A DNA stretch of 64,000 nucleotides from Imbricaverruca yamaguchii. Taxonomy: Eukaryota > Arthropoda > Thecostraca > Neoverrucidae. The notes under the pieces were generated by a model, which was not told the origin of the DNA, made no database searches, and saw only the letters and a program-made list of their open reading frames with translations. The translations under genes and the position numbers were made by a program. Below, in pieces: positions 27,152-49,382 of this stretch; within the stretch, counting starts at the first letter, position 1; each line of letters starts with the position of its first letter. The stretch covers positions 263,501-327,500 of the forward strand of contig JAOTOL010001602.1 of NCBI GenBank assembly GCA_034440575.1, written 5' to 3'.

Positions 27152-27499
27152 TAACAATCCTTGCATTGCTCTTCCCTACATTCAAATGAAAGTGCAGTCT
27201 GTGCAGCAATATATAACTGGTGGAATGGCAATTGCCAGTGGGGTTGCATTTGTACAAGGGTACGGACAACGCTTTTAAAGGCAATGCCGAAAGCTGGCCG
27301 CGCTTTGCATGAGGATAATTTTTGAAGATGATTAAGCTGGCCCGCCCCAACAGCACAATGATGGCCACATTGGCTGACTGATATGCATTTGTGTAGCCGG
27401 AACACTTCAGTTATCACGGATATAAGTGAAGCAAATGCCGTTTGATCTCTGCAGAGAACAAAGCCGAGTTAGCTAGAGGGTTCAGCTGATGGTTATACT

Positions 27500-27625
27500 G
27501 GTGTGGCTCTTAGTAGAGATTCACTGCACCTTTGGAAGCAGAGATGCTGCAGTGCAGAGGAGCTTCACTGCACCTCTGGAAGTAGAGGTACTTCACTGCA
27601 GAGAAGCCTCACTGCACCTCTGGAT
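27500..27625. repeat. short tandem repeat TTCACTGCACCTYTGGAAG
   Basis: Three to four imperfect copies of about 33-50 bp. Confidence 0.8.
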
Positions 27626-30170
27626 GTGTTATTCTGTAGCAAGTACATTCTATTATAGGCGAGAAAATGGCGAAGATGAAGGCAACTGAATCATGTCATG
27701 GTAGCCTGTGGGGATCAGCAGGAACGAAATAATTGATCCTTTCTATCAGATAATTTCCTCGCACATCACAATCATGCAACCTCGCAGTGTGCGGCCGGTG
27801 CAATGACCTGATCTTTGATAAACAGAACAATGCTTGCTATATATAATTGCGGGCCTTTTCGGCATGCTAATTAAAATGCAATGTTTAGAGTAGAACCTCG
27901 GCATAACATCGCAATCATTGGTGGTGGTTATGCAGTTCAATTGGTGTTGTGAGAAAGCTTAGGATACTCCACAAGCATCCCGGAGTGAGTGCGGGAGTGG
28001 GGGGCACAATCTGTCCACCCCTCCTGATTTTTGTTTGTCCAGTTACATCTAATGAACTGATACCGTAATGACATCTTGTGAATAAGTTCCAAATTGATAA
28101 GCCCATTCCATGTAAAATCCTCTATTGAAACGCAGGATCTCCTACCGGCACCATCTCTTCCTGCCGGCACTTCTCTGTCACCGCTCGGCACTCATATTTC
28201 TCCGCCCAGCCCTCCTCCCTCGCCGCCTGTCACACCCGTCTCACCGTCGGACACTTCCCTCTCACCTCCCGGTACTCCTCTCTCACCGCCCGGCACCCCC
28301 TCTTCCCGTCCGGCCTTCATCTCACTTGGATCGGTGTTCCTTTCACCGCCTGACACTCCTCTCTCGCCGCCAAGCACTCCCTTCCCCGCCCTTCATTCCT
28401 CTCTCCCCGCCTGACGCTCTTCTTTCCTCGCCCGGCACTCGCCTCCAACCCCGACACTCCCCTCCCACTGCTCGACACTCCTCTCCCACTCACGGCACTC
28501 CTCTCACCCCCGGCATTCCTCTCAAACAGACCGACACTCCTCTCTCACCCGCCACTCCCCCGGCATTCCTCTCAAACAGACCGACACTCCTCTCTCACCC
28601 ACGGCACTCCTCCCTCCCCGCCGCGCCGCCACTGACGTGTGATAATCGCCAGGCACGGCAACGTCCCACCACCACCCCCGCTCACAACTCGCCCGGCAGC
28701 CAGGTGATGAGCTCCCCTGCCCTCTGCCCCCCACCCGTCCCCCCGGCACAGTACGGTGTCTGCGGCGAAGACGTGCGGCTTCAGCGAGACAGCGAAGTCT
28801 CACTTTGTGGTCGTGCGAGGTGTGCGGCAGTGGAGTTCCAGTCGCGTGCGTAATCAGGTGTAGCGCGTAGCACATGTGTAGCATGTAGCACAGGAGTAGC
28901 GCGTAGTCTAGATATAGACAGGTGTAGCGAGATAAGCGAAATAGGTGTAGAGCACTTTGTAGGTCGTAGCAGGTGTAGCGGCAGTGGAGTCATGTGAGTA
29001 GCGTAGACAGGTGTAGCTTACAGGTGGTAGCACAGGTGTAGCATGTAACACAGTTGTAGCGCTTAGCACAGGTGTAGCATGTAGCACATGTGTAGCATGT
29101 AGCAGCATGTAGTGCAGGCGTAGCGCGTAGCTCAGGTGTAGCAGGTAGCACAGGTGTGGCATGCAACACGGTTGTAGCGCGTACCCCAGGTACAGCGCGT
29201 AGCACAGGTGTCCGGCGTAGCTCATATGCAGCATGTTGCATAGTTGTAACGCGTAGTCCAGGTGTAGCATGTAGCACAGGTGTAGCACGTAGCCCAGGTG
29301 CTACGTGTGAATCAGGTGTAGCGTGCCGCGCAGCCGGTGTGATTGGTGACTGTTCGCGCTGCGGTCAGCAAGTCACTTGCTGTTTCGTTGCTAAGCTGCG
29401 AAGTTTTCGACCTCTGACCCGAGAGACATCGCGGCGAGATCAACCGGCCAGTTTCCATGGGAACACCACAAACAGCACTCTGGCCCAGTTGTGAACCGAA
29501 AACAAACGGCAAAAACGGCGCACGCCTTCGACTGTGATGGATGCAGTTGGGCAATTAACGCGCCGACGCTGATTTTGTCAGGTACGCTGTTTGCTGACGC
29601 GCCTCGCCAGTCGGGGTCACCGGGGTCAAAGAGCAGCGCATTCAAGCGGCCCATGTTGATCGAGGCTAATTGGCAGTTGATGAGTGTGCTGTGAAGCACC
29701 GGCCCACCAGCGAACGGAGGGCCCTTGATCTGATTCATTAACTAAAATATAATGCATGGACATGCGCATGCTCAGACATGTTTACCTCAGAGCAGCTAAA
29801 GGTTGTGTAGAGACACATTCACTTCACAGCAGATGAAGAGCGTATAGGCACATATTCACGACAGATAAAAGGTGTATAGGCACACATCTGCTTAACAGTA
29901 GATATAGGTATATGGGGACATATTTACTTCGCAGCGGATACAGGGTGGATGGGAACATATGGACTGCACGGCAAATAAAGGGCGCATGGGGACATGTTTA
30001 CTTCACAACAGATAACGTGTGTATAGCCACATATTTACTTCACAACAGATAAAGGTTCTATGGGGACACATTTAGTTCGTAGCGGATAAAGGGCGCATGG
30101 GGACATATTTACTTCACAGCAGATGAATTGTGCGTGGGCACATATATTCCGGTAACTGTAACGGAGATTG
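27626..30170. other. NME8-SOD intergenic region, mostly degenerate tandem repeats
   Basis: 28140-28640 is a pyrimidine-rich CACTCCTCTCTCACCGCCCG array. 28855-29330 is a GTAGCACAGGTGTAGCATGT array. 29790-30150 holds about nine degenerate ~40-bp units (TTCACAGCAGATAAAGG plus GCATGGGGACATATTTAC). No gene recognised. Confidence 0.7.
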
Positions 30171-30189
30171 ACATGTTACGGTAAGACTG

Positions 30190-30600
30190 ACATTTCGTCG
30201 GAAGTGGCTGGAGAGGTGGCAGATCATGGGCAGAGTGGCAGACGGTGGAGGCGGCGGCGGCTGCGGAGGTGGCATATCACGGTCAGGGTGGCAGACGTTA
30301 GATGCTGCGGCGGCTGGGGAGTAGCCAGATCACAGTCAGAACAGCAGACGGTGGAGACAGCGGCGGCTGCGGAGGTGGCAGATCACGGTCAGAGCAGCAG
30401 ACGGTAGAGGCGGCGGCGGTGGCGGCTGGGGAGGAGATCACGGTCAGAGTGGCAGACGAGATGCCGGCGGCGCGGCTGGGGGCGGGGCTGGGGAGTGGCA
30501 GATGTCAGGCTGAGACGGCGGACGGCGCTGTGGCTGGGGGAGTAGCCAGATCACGGTCAGCGCAGCAGACGGTAGATGCTGCGGCGGCGGCGGGGAGACG
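30190..30600 (+). repeat. GC-rich ~50-bp tandem repeat upstream of SOD
   Basis: Imperfect units GGCGGCGGCTGCGGAGGTGG, CAGATCACGGTCAGAGYRGC, AGACGGT. It ends about 150 bp before the SOD start and would lie in the promoter or 5' UTR. Confidence 0.85.
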
Positions 30601-30748
30601 GCTGCGGCGGGGGGTGGCAGATCAGTGGGGCGGCGGCGGCGGTGGTGACGGAGACTGGCGGCGGACGGCGGTGGTGACGGTGGTGGTGAGTGACAGAGAC
30701 GGCGGTGGTGACTGGGACGCCGGAGACGACGCACCACCACGGCACACC

Positions 30749-40667
<9,919 letters not shown>

Positions 40668-40682
<15 letters not shown>

Positions 40683-40965
40683 CCGTGACGTCATCACCTG
40701 ACTAAACGTTGTCAACTGAACGCGATGCCGTCAGCTGATCGCGACGTCATCAGCTGATTGCGACGTTATCAACTGATTATAACGTTATCAACTGACCATG
40801 ATGTCATCTACTGACCGTGACGTTATCAACTGACCATTACGTCATCAACCTACTGTGATGTCATCAACTGGCCGTGACGTCATCAGCTAAACGTGACGCA
40901 ATTCAACTTACCGTGACGTCGTCAAATGACCGTGACGATATCAGCTGACCGAGACGTCATCCGGA
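40668..40965 (+). repeat. ~20-bp minisatellite from the SOD stop codon, rich in TGACGTCA
   Basis: About 14 imperfect copies of CAACTGACCGTGACGTCAT. The first copy overlaps the final codons (GTCGTCAACTGA). It lies wholly in the 3' UTR. Many units contain the CRE octamer TGACGTCA or a one-base variant. Confidence 0.88.
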
Positions 40966-41108
40966 CGGCCAACCGACGGGGCTGTGATTGTGGTGATGTT
41001 GACGGCGGATTTGACGTTGCAGTGGTGTCCAACTGACTCGCTACAGTGGCGCCACTAGCCTGCTGCGACGCGCTCCTGAACTAGACCTTGACCGTCCCGA
41101 TCGACTCC

Positions 41109-41114
41109 AATAAA
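41109..41114 (+). terminator. AATAAA polyadenylation signal of the SOD gene
   Basis: Canonical AATAAA (CTCCAATAAAGACG) 427 bp after the SOD stop. It is the first AATAAA I see downstream. Confidence 0.65.
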
Positions 41115-41119
41115 GACGA

Positions 41120-42110
41120 TGTCAGTTAATTGTGCCGTTATGGACATATCCGTCGATACGTTCTAATGGCGCTGAACCGGCGAAGGCAAGAGAATGGCTA
41201 TGGCGATGGAGTAGAGCAATGTAGCAAGGCAATGGAGTTCAATAGCAGTCGCATGGAGGTTCAAGGTAGGGCTGGCACATGTCCATTACTTAATATGCGT
41301 ACTGGAAGGTCTCTCACATAACGTGAAATGGGGAAGGAAACCGCTCCATCTATTCTAAGGTCTCGAGAACTGCTAGAACGGGAAGCACAATTTTGGCACG
41401 AAAGGCTACGGCTATGGTGGCCTCTTCGCAGAATAAATTGTACGACCATAGGTCGTACAATTTACGATTGCCCTTCGGGATTAAATGAGGTCGACCGACC
41501 GTCCGACGCGCCGCACTGCCCTCACTACCGTGCCGATGAAACATTGATGGCGGTCGGTCGGTCGACTTTGCAAGTTCCATTATTTATTATCCATTATTTA
41601 TTCCATAAGTTCCATTATTTCCATTATTTACATCCAGGAAGTTCCATTATTTACAAGCAGATTTCACACATTTTCCTGTTTGCACGCTATGTGCTTATCA
41701 ATGTGCAACATCGGGACAAGATTGCACGACTTGTCCGTTTTGAGATTCTCGGCCGTTTACGAGAGATCTATGAAGAACAGGAAGTGTGGGCGGATTTCGT
41801 CCCGCCCGTCTGGTGCGCGTGTTAACACTGCCGTCATTCCGGTCAGATCCAAACTTGGGGGACGCCATCATGTATCCCTCCACCCTCTAATCGCAAAACT
41901 AAGCTCGCACGAGAACGAATCAGGTGTCATCGAAAAGCGCTCGACGGGTAGAATAGGAAATCACCTCCAAAATTGCATCCCCTCAAATCAGCGCGAGGCG
42001 GTGGCGTCGCCATCCTATGTAGGGGACACCTCAATATGAAGACGCTGACCATCTTGAGCACCGGTTCGTCTTGCGAGTCGCTGTGGGGGTCTGTGAACCG
42101 GTGACCCTGC
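41120..42110. other. intergenic, with a hairpin and dispersed-repeat fragments
   Basis: A perfect 14-bp-arm hairpin (TAAATTGTACGACC, loop ATA) lies at 41434-41464. 41740-41830 resembles blocks in NME8 intron 8. 41836-41990 is a short copy of the 0.8-kb dispersed repeat (GGTGTCATCGAAAAGCGCTC). No gene recognised. Confidence 0.55.
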
Positions 42111-42126
42111 CTATTTAGAGCTATAC

Positions 42127-43168
42127 GTGACATGCCTTCGTCGAGAATGGTTGGCGTCGATTGCGTACCGCTGCACGCTCTCCGCAAATTTCTTCCGGTT
42201 CTCAGGCCTCGCCTACTTCACCTCATCGATACCTCTGTCGTCTCCTGCGCGATCCCTGCCCCGTGGAAATCTGCCTCCGTTGTTCCACGCTACAAATCTA
42301 GGCCTCGCGATGTCCGCCAGCAACTTTCGTCCAATCTCTATTCTGCCAGTATTGCCCAAGTTATGTGACATAGTAGTCTGCACCCAGCTGTCCTCTTATT
42401 TAACCACTAATCACATTCTTTCCTCCTCACAGTAGGCCTACAGGCCATGCCATTCGACGGAGGACGTCCTGGTCGACGTTGTCGAGTGGTCAACGTCGCT
42501 CCGATCATCTCCATCGACCTGAGCGAAGCATTCGATAACGTCGACCATGGTATTCTCCTGCGTAAGCCGCAGTGGTTCGGCGTCGACCCGAGGTGGTTTC
42601 ACAGCTCTTTATCCCTCCCGCTTTCCCATGGTGGTCTTCGTGCATCCCTGGTCGGTACCTTGCTATTTAGCATCTTCATGAATGACCTGTTGGCGCACCT
42701 TCCATACGGACGTCTAGTATCATATGGCGACGACATCAGCTGTTAGACTGCAAATCCTGATGACTTACCCGTTCTCAAATCAAGGCAGGAGAACACCGTC
42801 CTCGCTATTCAGTCCTACTTCACATCCAACTCCTTGAACATGAATCTCACTAAAACTGGCAGTCACGTCATAACTAATCGCCATTCGTGAAGATACTGGG
42901 AGTCATCTTTGACCGCACCCTTTCCTGGGAGGAGCACAAATCCCACGTCGTCAAAAAGTGCACCTCTATCTTGCTCTGCCTCCACAATATCTGTCACCAT
43001 CTCACACCCGAAGCACGCAAACCCCTAATTCAGTCTCACGTCTTTCCACACGTCCTACGCTGCCTCACCGTTTGGGGCCGGGCTGTCCAATGTCACTTCG
43101 GGAGAGTGCAAAGGGTCAGGATCAATCTCGAGGTTATTATCGTCGCGGGGGCTCGCCGTCGTGATCAT
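42127..43168 (+). pseudogene. degenerate LINE reverse transcriptase
   Basis: RT-domain blocks occur in order but in shifting frames: LLHLIDTSVVSCAIPAPWKS (42200s), NFRPISILPVLPKL (42320s), ISIDLSEAFDNVDHGILLRK with the catalytic-region DLSxAFDxVDH (42510s), GTLLFSIFMNDLLAHLPYGR and the catalytic box YGDD (YADD in most LINEs; 42720s), then MKILGVIFDRTLSWEEHK and VLRCLTVWG (42887-43080). Such blocks are typical of jockey/CR1-like non-LTR elements. At least three frameshifts and a stop after YGDDISC show it is dead. Its 3' part is cut by the Harbinger insertion at 43168/43171. Confidence 0.85.
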
Positions 43169-43170
43169 AA
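43168..43170. repeat. TAA target-site duplication, left
   Basis: TAA directly precedes AGGACTGTTTACACC; its partner is at 56081-56083. PIF/Harbinger elements duplicate a TWA trinucleotide. Confidence 0.88.
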
Positions 43171-43203
43171 AGGACTGTTTACACCTAGCGTAATCTCGAC
43201 GCA
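43171..43203 (+). repeat. left terminal inverted repeat
   Basis: AGGACTGTTTACACCTAGCG plus TAATCTCGACGCA. Pairs with 56048-56080 with one mismatch (T/C at base 10). Confidence 0.92.
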
Positions 43204-43266
43204 AAAAAAGTCAGCGCAATGACGGACTAGGCGTAATCCCGGCGCACTGGGCGTAATTTCGACGCG
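43188..43266 (+). promoter_or_regulatory. three subterminal GCGTAATYYCGRCGC repeats
   Basis: GCGTAATCTCGACGCA (43188), GCGTAATCCCGGCGCA (43231) and GCGTAATTTCGACGCG (43251) are direct repeats at the left end. Subterminal arrays of this kind commonly bind the transposon's own Myb/MADF-like protein or transposase. That role is inferred. Confidence 0.65.
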
Positions 43267-44930
43267 TTGGCAGACCAGTGCAGCGACATCGCCTGGACGT
43301 GAGTACGCCAGCGATCAGCTGACATATCAGCTGCTTGGCAACAGAATCAGCTGTTTGACAACAGAATCAGCTGTTTAGATCGAGTTAAAATGTGGCAGAC
43401 TGAGTTTTGCCATTGCACGTGGTCCCAAGCCGTCAATTAGTGGGTTTCTGCTATTGAAGTTGATCCTTCTCTAGCTTCCCTCTACTCCTGTGTTGGTAAT
43501 TTTTCGGGCGTGATTAGAAGTATTCTGGCTTTGTCGTTAAGAAATTTTCCTCGTTAGTTTCCAGTGTTGCTCGTTCATTTTTTAAACAGTGTAGGGATGG
43601 ATAGCGGGTCACGCATCAGGCTCCTGCTGCTGAATCGCCGGCGTGAGCGTCAGCGTGAGGAACAGAACCGGAGGAGGTGCCGGGTGCGACCCGTACTTCA
43701 GCACCGCGAGGACTCGGGCGAGTTCCACACACTCGTGAAGGAACTCCGCAATGGCGACCCAGAGGGCCATTTCCGTTACTTCCGAATGTCCAAGGAGCGG
43801 TTCGACGACATACTGGCTATCATCGAGCGCAGTATCCAGAAGCAGACCACCTCTCTTCGGGTGCCAATATCCTCGGCTGAGCGATTGGCGGCAACGCTAA
43901 GGTGAGGACCACATATTTTCGCGTACTGACCTGTGTTATCACGGTTGTTTACGTGGGAATTTTTGAATGTTTATGGTAATTTTGGAATACACAAATACGA
44001 GTATCTGTGGTGGCCAGCCCCACCCAAACCCCGTTAGGGACTCCACGCCCGCTATTTTCCCAGGCGAAAATACATCGCCGAGCCAACAGACACCTACAGT
44101 AATATGATGAAGCCTTGCATCGCAGTGACCCCCCCCCCCCCTGACGTGTGCTAGTCGCTCTTCCTCCCCTGCCTATTTACACTCCTGTGCGAGTACAGCA
44201 ATTAAATGATGTCAATTAACTCAACGCCGTCTACTTCAGGTTTCTCGCATCAGGCGGCTCCCTGAAAACTGTTTCGGAGTCGTACCGGATTGGGCTCTCC
44301 ACTCTGCCCCAGCTGGTGTACAACGTTTGCGACGCCATCTGGTGCGAGCTGGGCCCCACGTACCTGGCTCTGCCAACCATGGGCGGATGGCTGAAGGCCG
44401 CCCAGCAGTTCAGGGACGTCTGGCAGTTCCCAAACTGCATCGGTGCCCTGGACGGGAAGCACGTTATGCTGGAAAAACCCGCCAAAACCGGAAGTCTGCA
44501 CTACAATTATAAGGGGTACACCAGCATCGTGCTTCTAGCCGTGGTGGATGCCGAGTACTGTTTCAACTACATTAGCATAGGCAGCCACGGGAGCGAGAGT
44601 GACGGCGGCATCTTCGCTGCTTCGGAGCTCGGGAGAATGCTGGAGCATCAGGAGCGAGCGGGAGGACTTCTACCACCCAGATGTCCTCTTCCAGGAACTG
44701 AGACCATGGTCCCCCATGTTCTCGTCGGCGATGAGGCATTCCCTCTGAAGAAATACCTCATGCGACCCTACCCTGGATGCTCCCTCACAGGCGACGACCG
44801 ACGGGTCTTTAACTACCGGCTGAGCCGAGCAAGGCGAACAGTGGAGAACGCCTTCGGCATTCTGGCGCAGAGGTGGCGCATCCTGCGCTCCCCGATCGGG
44901 AGCAATGTGGCTCAACACCAAGCGAGATGG

Positions 44931-46797
44931 TCCAGATTCAGAGAACTCAACTCAAGAACTCAACTCAGACCAGACTCTGACATCTAGAGAGCACGAGACG
45001 CAGCGCGAACGGCTGGCGAACAAGACGCAGCGAAGCCGGTCACCACCAAGGCTTCGGCGCCGCAGGCACGGCGGAGCGACCATTGCGAGGCAACACAAAG
45101 TCTGGCGGTGCCGCAGGCGTGCTGGCAAAGCCGCGCCAACGCCAACTGCCTCAGGGCCAACTACAAGCGACTAGACCAGCCTACCACAACTACATCAGCT
45201 ACATCTGGCCCAGCTCTGCAATACGCCAGGTGGGTCCGGCGGTGCCGCCAACCCCCCCACATACCGCCGATATCTGTAATTTGTAACCGTGTGCACCTAT
45301 CTCTCTAACCCCGCCGAACCCACAACCAGACATGAACTCAGCACACTGGACACACCGACGGGCGACTTCTGCATCTGCCGCCGGGATGACGGGGAGCCAA
45401 TAGGCTCCCTTGACCCCTGGACGGTGGAGGAGGAGATCACCCGCCGGACACGACAGCCCCTACACGCACACCAGATACGCTCAGGGCACTCTAATACAAT
45501 CATACACCTTCAGTGACGCAGAAATCTTGCACACATTACTGACATCTCTGGCATACCTATCACCATAACACCGGCCGCACATCTCAACAGCTCTCAAGGC
45601 ATGATATACGCACGGGAGGTGGCCTGGATGACGGAGGAGGAACTGGCTATCCGATTTAGGAGCCAGGGAATCTCCTCCGTCTACAGACCACCTGCGCCAG
45701 TACACAAGAAAACCCCACACACTCATACTGACCTTCAACACCAGACAGCCACCAACACACGTTAAAGCCGGCTACATTAGGTACAAGGTCACACCACGAG
45801 CACCTCTCCCCCGACGTTGTCAGTACGCCAGCGGTACGGACACTCGAGGGCGGGTGCCACGCACAACACCCACCTGCGCAAATTGCACAGGACCCACGAC
45901 GTGAGCACGTGCACCTCCACTACACAGCTCTGCGTCGGTTGTGGCGGGAACCACGCCTCCCGGGACAGGGCCTGCCCTCGGTGGGCTAGGGAGAAGGAGA
46001 TTCTCCGTCTCGTCCACCTTGAGGGCTGGGCCCTGCCGCGGGCAGGTCGTGGGTCACAACCAACAGCCGACGCAGAATCTACAACACCATAGCACATCCA
46101 CACTTTCGACACAGACACAAACATCATATACGAGCCCACTACCAACCAAAGAAACCCAGACAGACCCAGCAATCATAATCCGGCCTCAACCCACAACAGC
46201 AAAACAAAACAGACCCCGATACTACTCACCACCGGAACCGCAACCAGTGCGAGAATCACTTAACACATCGCCAGTCCCAGACCATCAGAATCACCGACAT
46301 CATTCCAGTGCGCAAGAACCTCCGCGTCCACTTCGAAACATACCAGACTCAGACGACGACAATAGTTCAGAAACCACAGTCATCACCCACGCACCCACAA
46401 CAAGATCAACCACAAACTCCACCGCTACCAGCAACAAAACACACCCGCGCCAAATCCTCGCGACACTAGCCAATATCCTAACACCCCCAGTACCTAATCT
46501 CTCCCCAAGTCTCCTGACGTGTGGATATGTGGGAAAAAAGAATGAAAAGAAAAAAAGATAAATACAAAAATACAAAATATCGAAAAAAAAGAAAGAAAGA
46601 AGACAAAAAAAAAAGAAAAAATTAATAGAAAAGAAAAGAAAAACCTCCAAACTATTGTATGCCTATATGTTCTTGCATGTTCTGACGGCGATGACCCGAC
46701 CATACCCCCTCACCCCTTGGCCGTCCGACCGACAGCTGACACACTCTCCGCCTAAACAGCCGATATCCCAACGGTGGCGGCTGGTACCCCCCCACAG
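44931..46797 (+). mobile_element. ORF1-only non-LTR retroelement, copy 1 (inside the transposase)
   Basis: Collinear with 52484-54484 at high identity: GAACTCAACTC direct repeats at the 5' end, an ORF1 with CCHC knuckles from about 45331, an A-rich tract (46543-46645), then about 150 bp common to both copies ending near GGCTGGT. It splits the transposase gene. ORF1 is broken by many one-base deletions relative to copy 2. No RT domain is present. The 5' edge and target-site duplication were not resolved. Confidence 0.8.
45331..46470 (+). pseudogene. frameshifted ORF1 of retroelement copy 1
   Basis: Begins MNSAHWTHRRATSA in one frame; the true frame is visible nearby as DTPTGDFCICRRDDGEPIGS. 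Knuckle residues (CANCT, CVGCGGNHASRDRACPRW) appear in alternating frames. Most differences from copy 2 are single missing bases. Confidence 0.75.
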
Positions 46798-47531
46798 GCG
46801 GCCTGTGTTCTTCACAACTACTTGAGGCGAAAAGATATCGGGGAGTGCACGGGTGCGTATAGCAACATCAGCCGGGAGGAGCAAGCGGATTTGGGAGCAG
46901 GCCTCCGTAACATCACACGCGCAGGCTCAAACAATCATACTAGGGAGGCAGACCGTGTGCGCGAGGAGTACACGGTACTTCACCGGCCCAGGCAGTGTAT
47001 CCTGGCAGCTGGCCAAGATCGGCCGTGAGTGAGGCGGACGTCTGTCAGAAAGAAAGTGCTGAAAGACGCGTGATTAGTTGGTCAATTTGTTCATGGCTTA
47101 TTCTGTTATTCATGCGCTGCTTTTGTCACCCTGTGGATTGCGCCCGTTGTTAAGAAATGGTCAGGCAGGAGTTGAATGCCCAGGAAAAGAAATACAGGTG
47201 TAATGACACTGATGTATTGTGCCATATAGTCATTCCAATGCCACATTGTCATACAACGTTCTATGAACTGGTATTCTATTACATACGTAGGCAAGTCATG
47301 CATGTCACAGCACATGAAAGAACAACACGTGAACAATGATCCAGTGGAGCAATGAACAACAACGGCAAACTGGAGTAAAATGGTCGATCTAACCCTGCAC
47401 AATACTCAATATATTATAATGTCAGTAGAACACTGTGAAACAATATGCACACCACCGGGTGCCGACAGTACGAGTATAACGAAACGCAAAGTATAATGTT
47501 TTGTCTGTGCTTTGTCTGTCTGGTCTGGTGG

Positions 47532-49305
47532 CTACGAGTCGTATGTTTCGTCAATTAACTCCATCACACGTCGTCTGAATTGTCTGCGTTTAGTTTCCTC
47601 GAACCGCTTCATCTCCGCTGCCACGAACATCCCAAACAGTATGTCAGGGTCCTGTTTGTTGTTGCGCAAAGTCTCTAACTCTTCCAGAAGCAAGTCGTCG
47701 GTGTCGCGTTTTTTACCCCTCGTCAGCGTTTTTCTGTCTTGTTTTTTTTTGTCGCGGCCACCGTCTCTGGTACATCTGGTCGTTCCGTGCTTGTCCCTGG
47801 TCTTGTCCAAATCGCGCTCGTCTCGTGTCTCCCCGTCGGTGGTGAGCTGTCGTCGGTCACGGCAGTCTGGGTACGCTCTGGTCTCGCTTCTGTTAGTTCG
47901 ATGTCGGTCCGCGTCACTGTCAGTTCGGTTTCAGTCTGTGTCGAAGAAAAGATGACATCCAGTGGGAGATCACTCTCCCACGCACCGGCGGAAGGTTGCG
48001 ATCCCTGAGCAGACGAAGTCAGGCACAGAGATTTCGATGTGGTTGGGACTGACTCAGTGGCATAAATCAGTTTCGGATGTTCTTCAGGATGGTAGAAGCA
48101 AGAGCCGAAGTTGAGGTTGGATGAGGTTCTGCAGCACAATGAACACGCAGGCATCGTTATGATATGATGGCGTTGAAACAGGTTCTGCAGTACAGACAAA
48201 TAGCAGGGAAAGTTGCAGACGCCCATGCGGGTATGACAGTAGGCTGAGGATCTGAGGACTCGCTGTCCAACTGTTGGCACAAGTGGAGGCCTGAGGCCTG
48301 AGATCCACGGACATGGAAGGGTTCGTAATTTCGATCACTGGATCATTCACCGACCCGGTGACTCCACTGGCCACGGCCGGTCGGAAATGGAGATTTGGGA
48401 GGACCTCAATGGAGGTCTCTGACCTCTATTGGTCTGAAGTGGTCCTGATGGAGGTTGGGATGCCCTCAAGGCAAGCGTGACAGCCCACACGATTTGAGGG
48501 CAGGAACGCTATGTGTCTAGAGGGGCCACGTGGAGGCTCCGGATCCCTCCACCAGTATGTGGGTACCCAGCGGACGTGAGTACAATGGATGCTTGAGGGG
48601 CATACTGAAGGTATGCGGAGCCTCAGCATGGGCCTGACAACCCCTGCACTGATCTGGGAGCGGCCGATGGTGGTTTGCGAGGTCCAGCGGAGGACTGAGC
48701 GGTCCTATGTCATATGGAGGTATGAGGGGAGCATTCAGTTGATGAGCCGAGGGCAAGGTCGTTCCGAAGCCCCCACAAATTGCACGCTCTAAGCTGCGGC
48801 TATCTTTTAATTACAAAAATTGGATAAACGTGAGGGTCGAGCAGCAGCTAGTATTGTCGGTTCAAATTACTTGGAAATGTTTACATTTGAATAAATTATA
48901 CGATCGCAGCCACTTACTTCCCACGAACACAGCTCTTGTCCAAAAAGCTCAGCAGCTGCCCGTACGGGCCGAAGAAAATCGCTCCGTCAGCTCCAGAGCC
49001 GCTGGGTACTATCGCTCGCCTTTTCTTACGGTAGTAGTCCCGGAGACTTTTCCATCGGACTTTGCACACGTCCACTGAAAAGGGAAATAGGTGTTATTGG
49101 TGGCTTTGGGGTGCACCAGCTGCAGAGTTATACAGTTGTACAGCGCCAATAATTTCGTCAGTCAAACCAGGTGTGAACGGATCGACTTGTGGTGAAGGAG
49201 AGGACTGGGGGGTCACGAAAAGAGAGATAGGTCCTACAACAACCGGAGGAGCTATGTGGAAACAAGGCACTAATTTGTGATAAATAATGCCTATGCAAGT
49301 GAAAT

Positions 49306-49382
<77 letters not shown>

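Larger units (their letters stand above)
43597..47032 (+). pseudogene. Harbinger DDE transposase (HARBI1-like), interrupted
   Basis: Exon 1 is 43597-43901 (MDSGSRIRLLLLNRRRERQ ... FRYFRMSKERFDDILAIIE), donor AAG|GTGAGG. Exon 2 starts at 44240 (RFLASGGSLKTVSESYRIGL). The DDE nuclease is complete in its key residues: the first Asp in IGALDGKHVM, the second in VLVGDEAFPLKKYLMRPYPG, and the Glu in RRTVENAFGILAQRWRIL. After SPIGSNVA (about 44912) the frame enters a 1.9-kb retroelement and the C-terminus resumes at about 46797 (ACVLHNYLRRKD). A single-base loss near 46970 shifts the last codons; the other frame reads YFTGPGSVSWQLAKIGRE and stops at 47030. Without the insertion it would be close to the usual family length. 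The copy cannot make transposase as it stands. Confidence 0.85.

Noticed and set aside
28094..28853. Pro/Ser/Leu-rich ORFs of 106-242 codons
   Set aside because: Degenerate pyrimidine-rich repeat without splice logic or domain.
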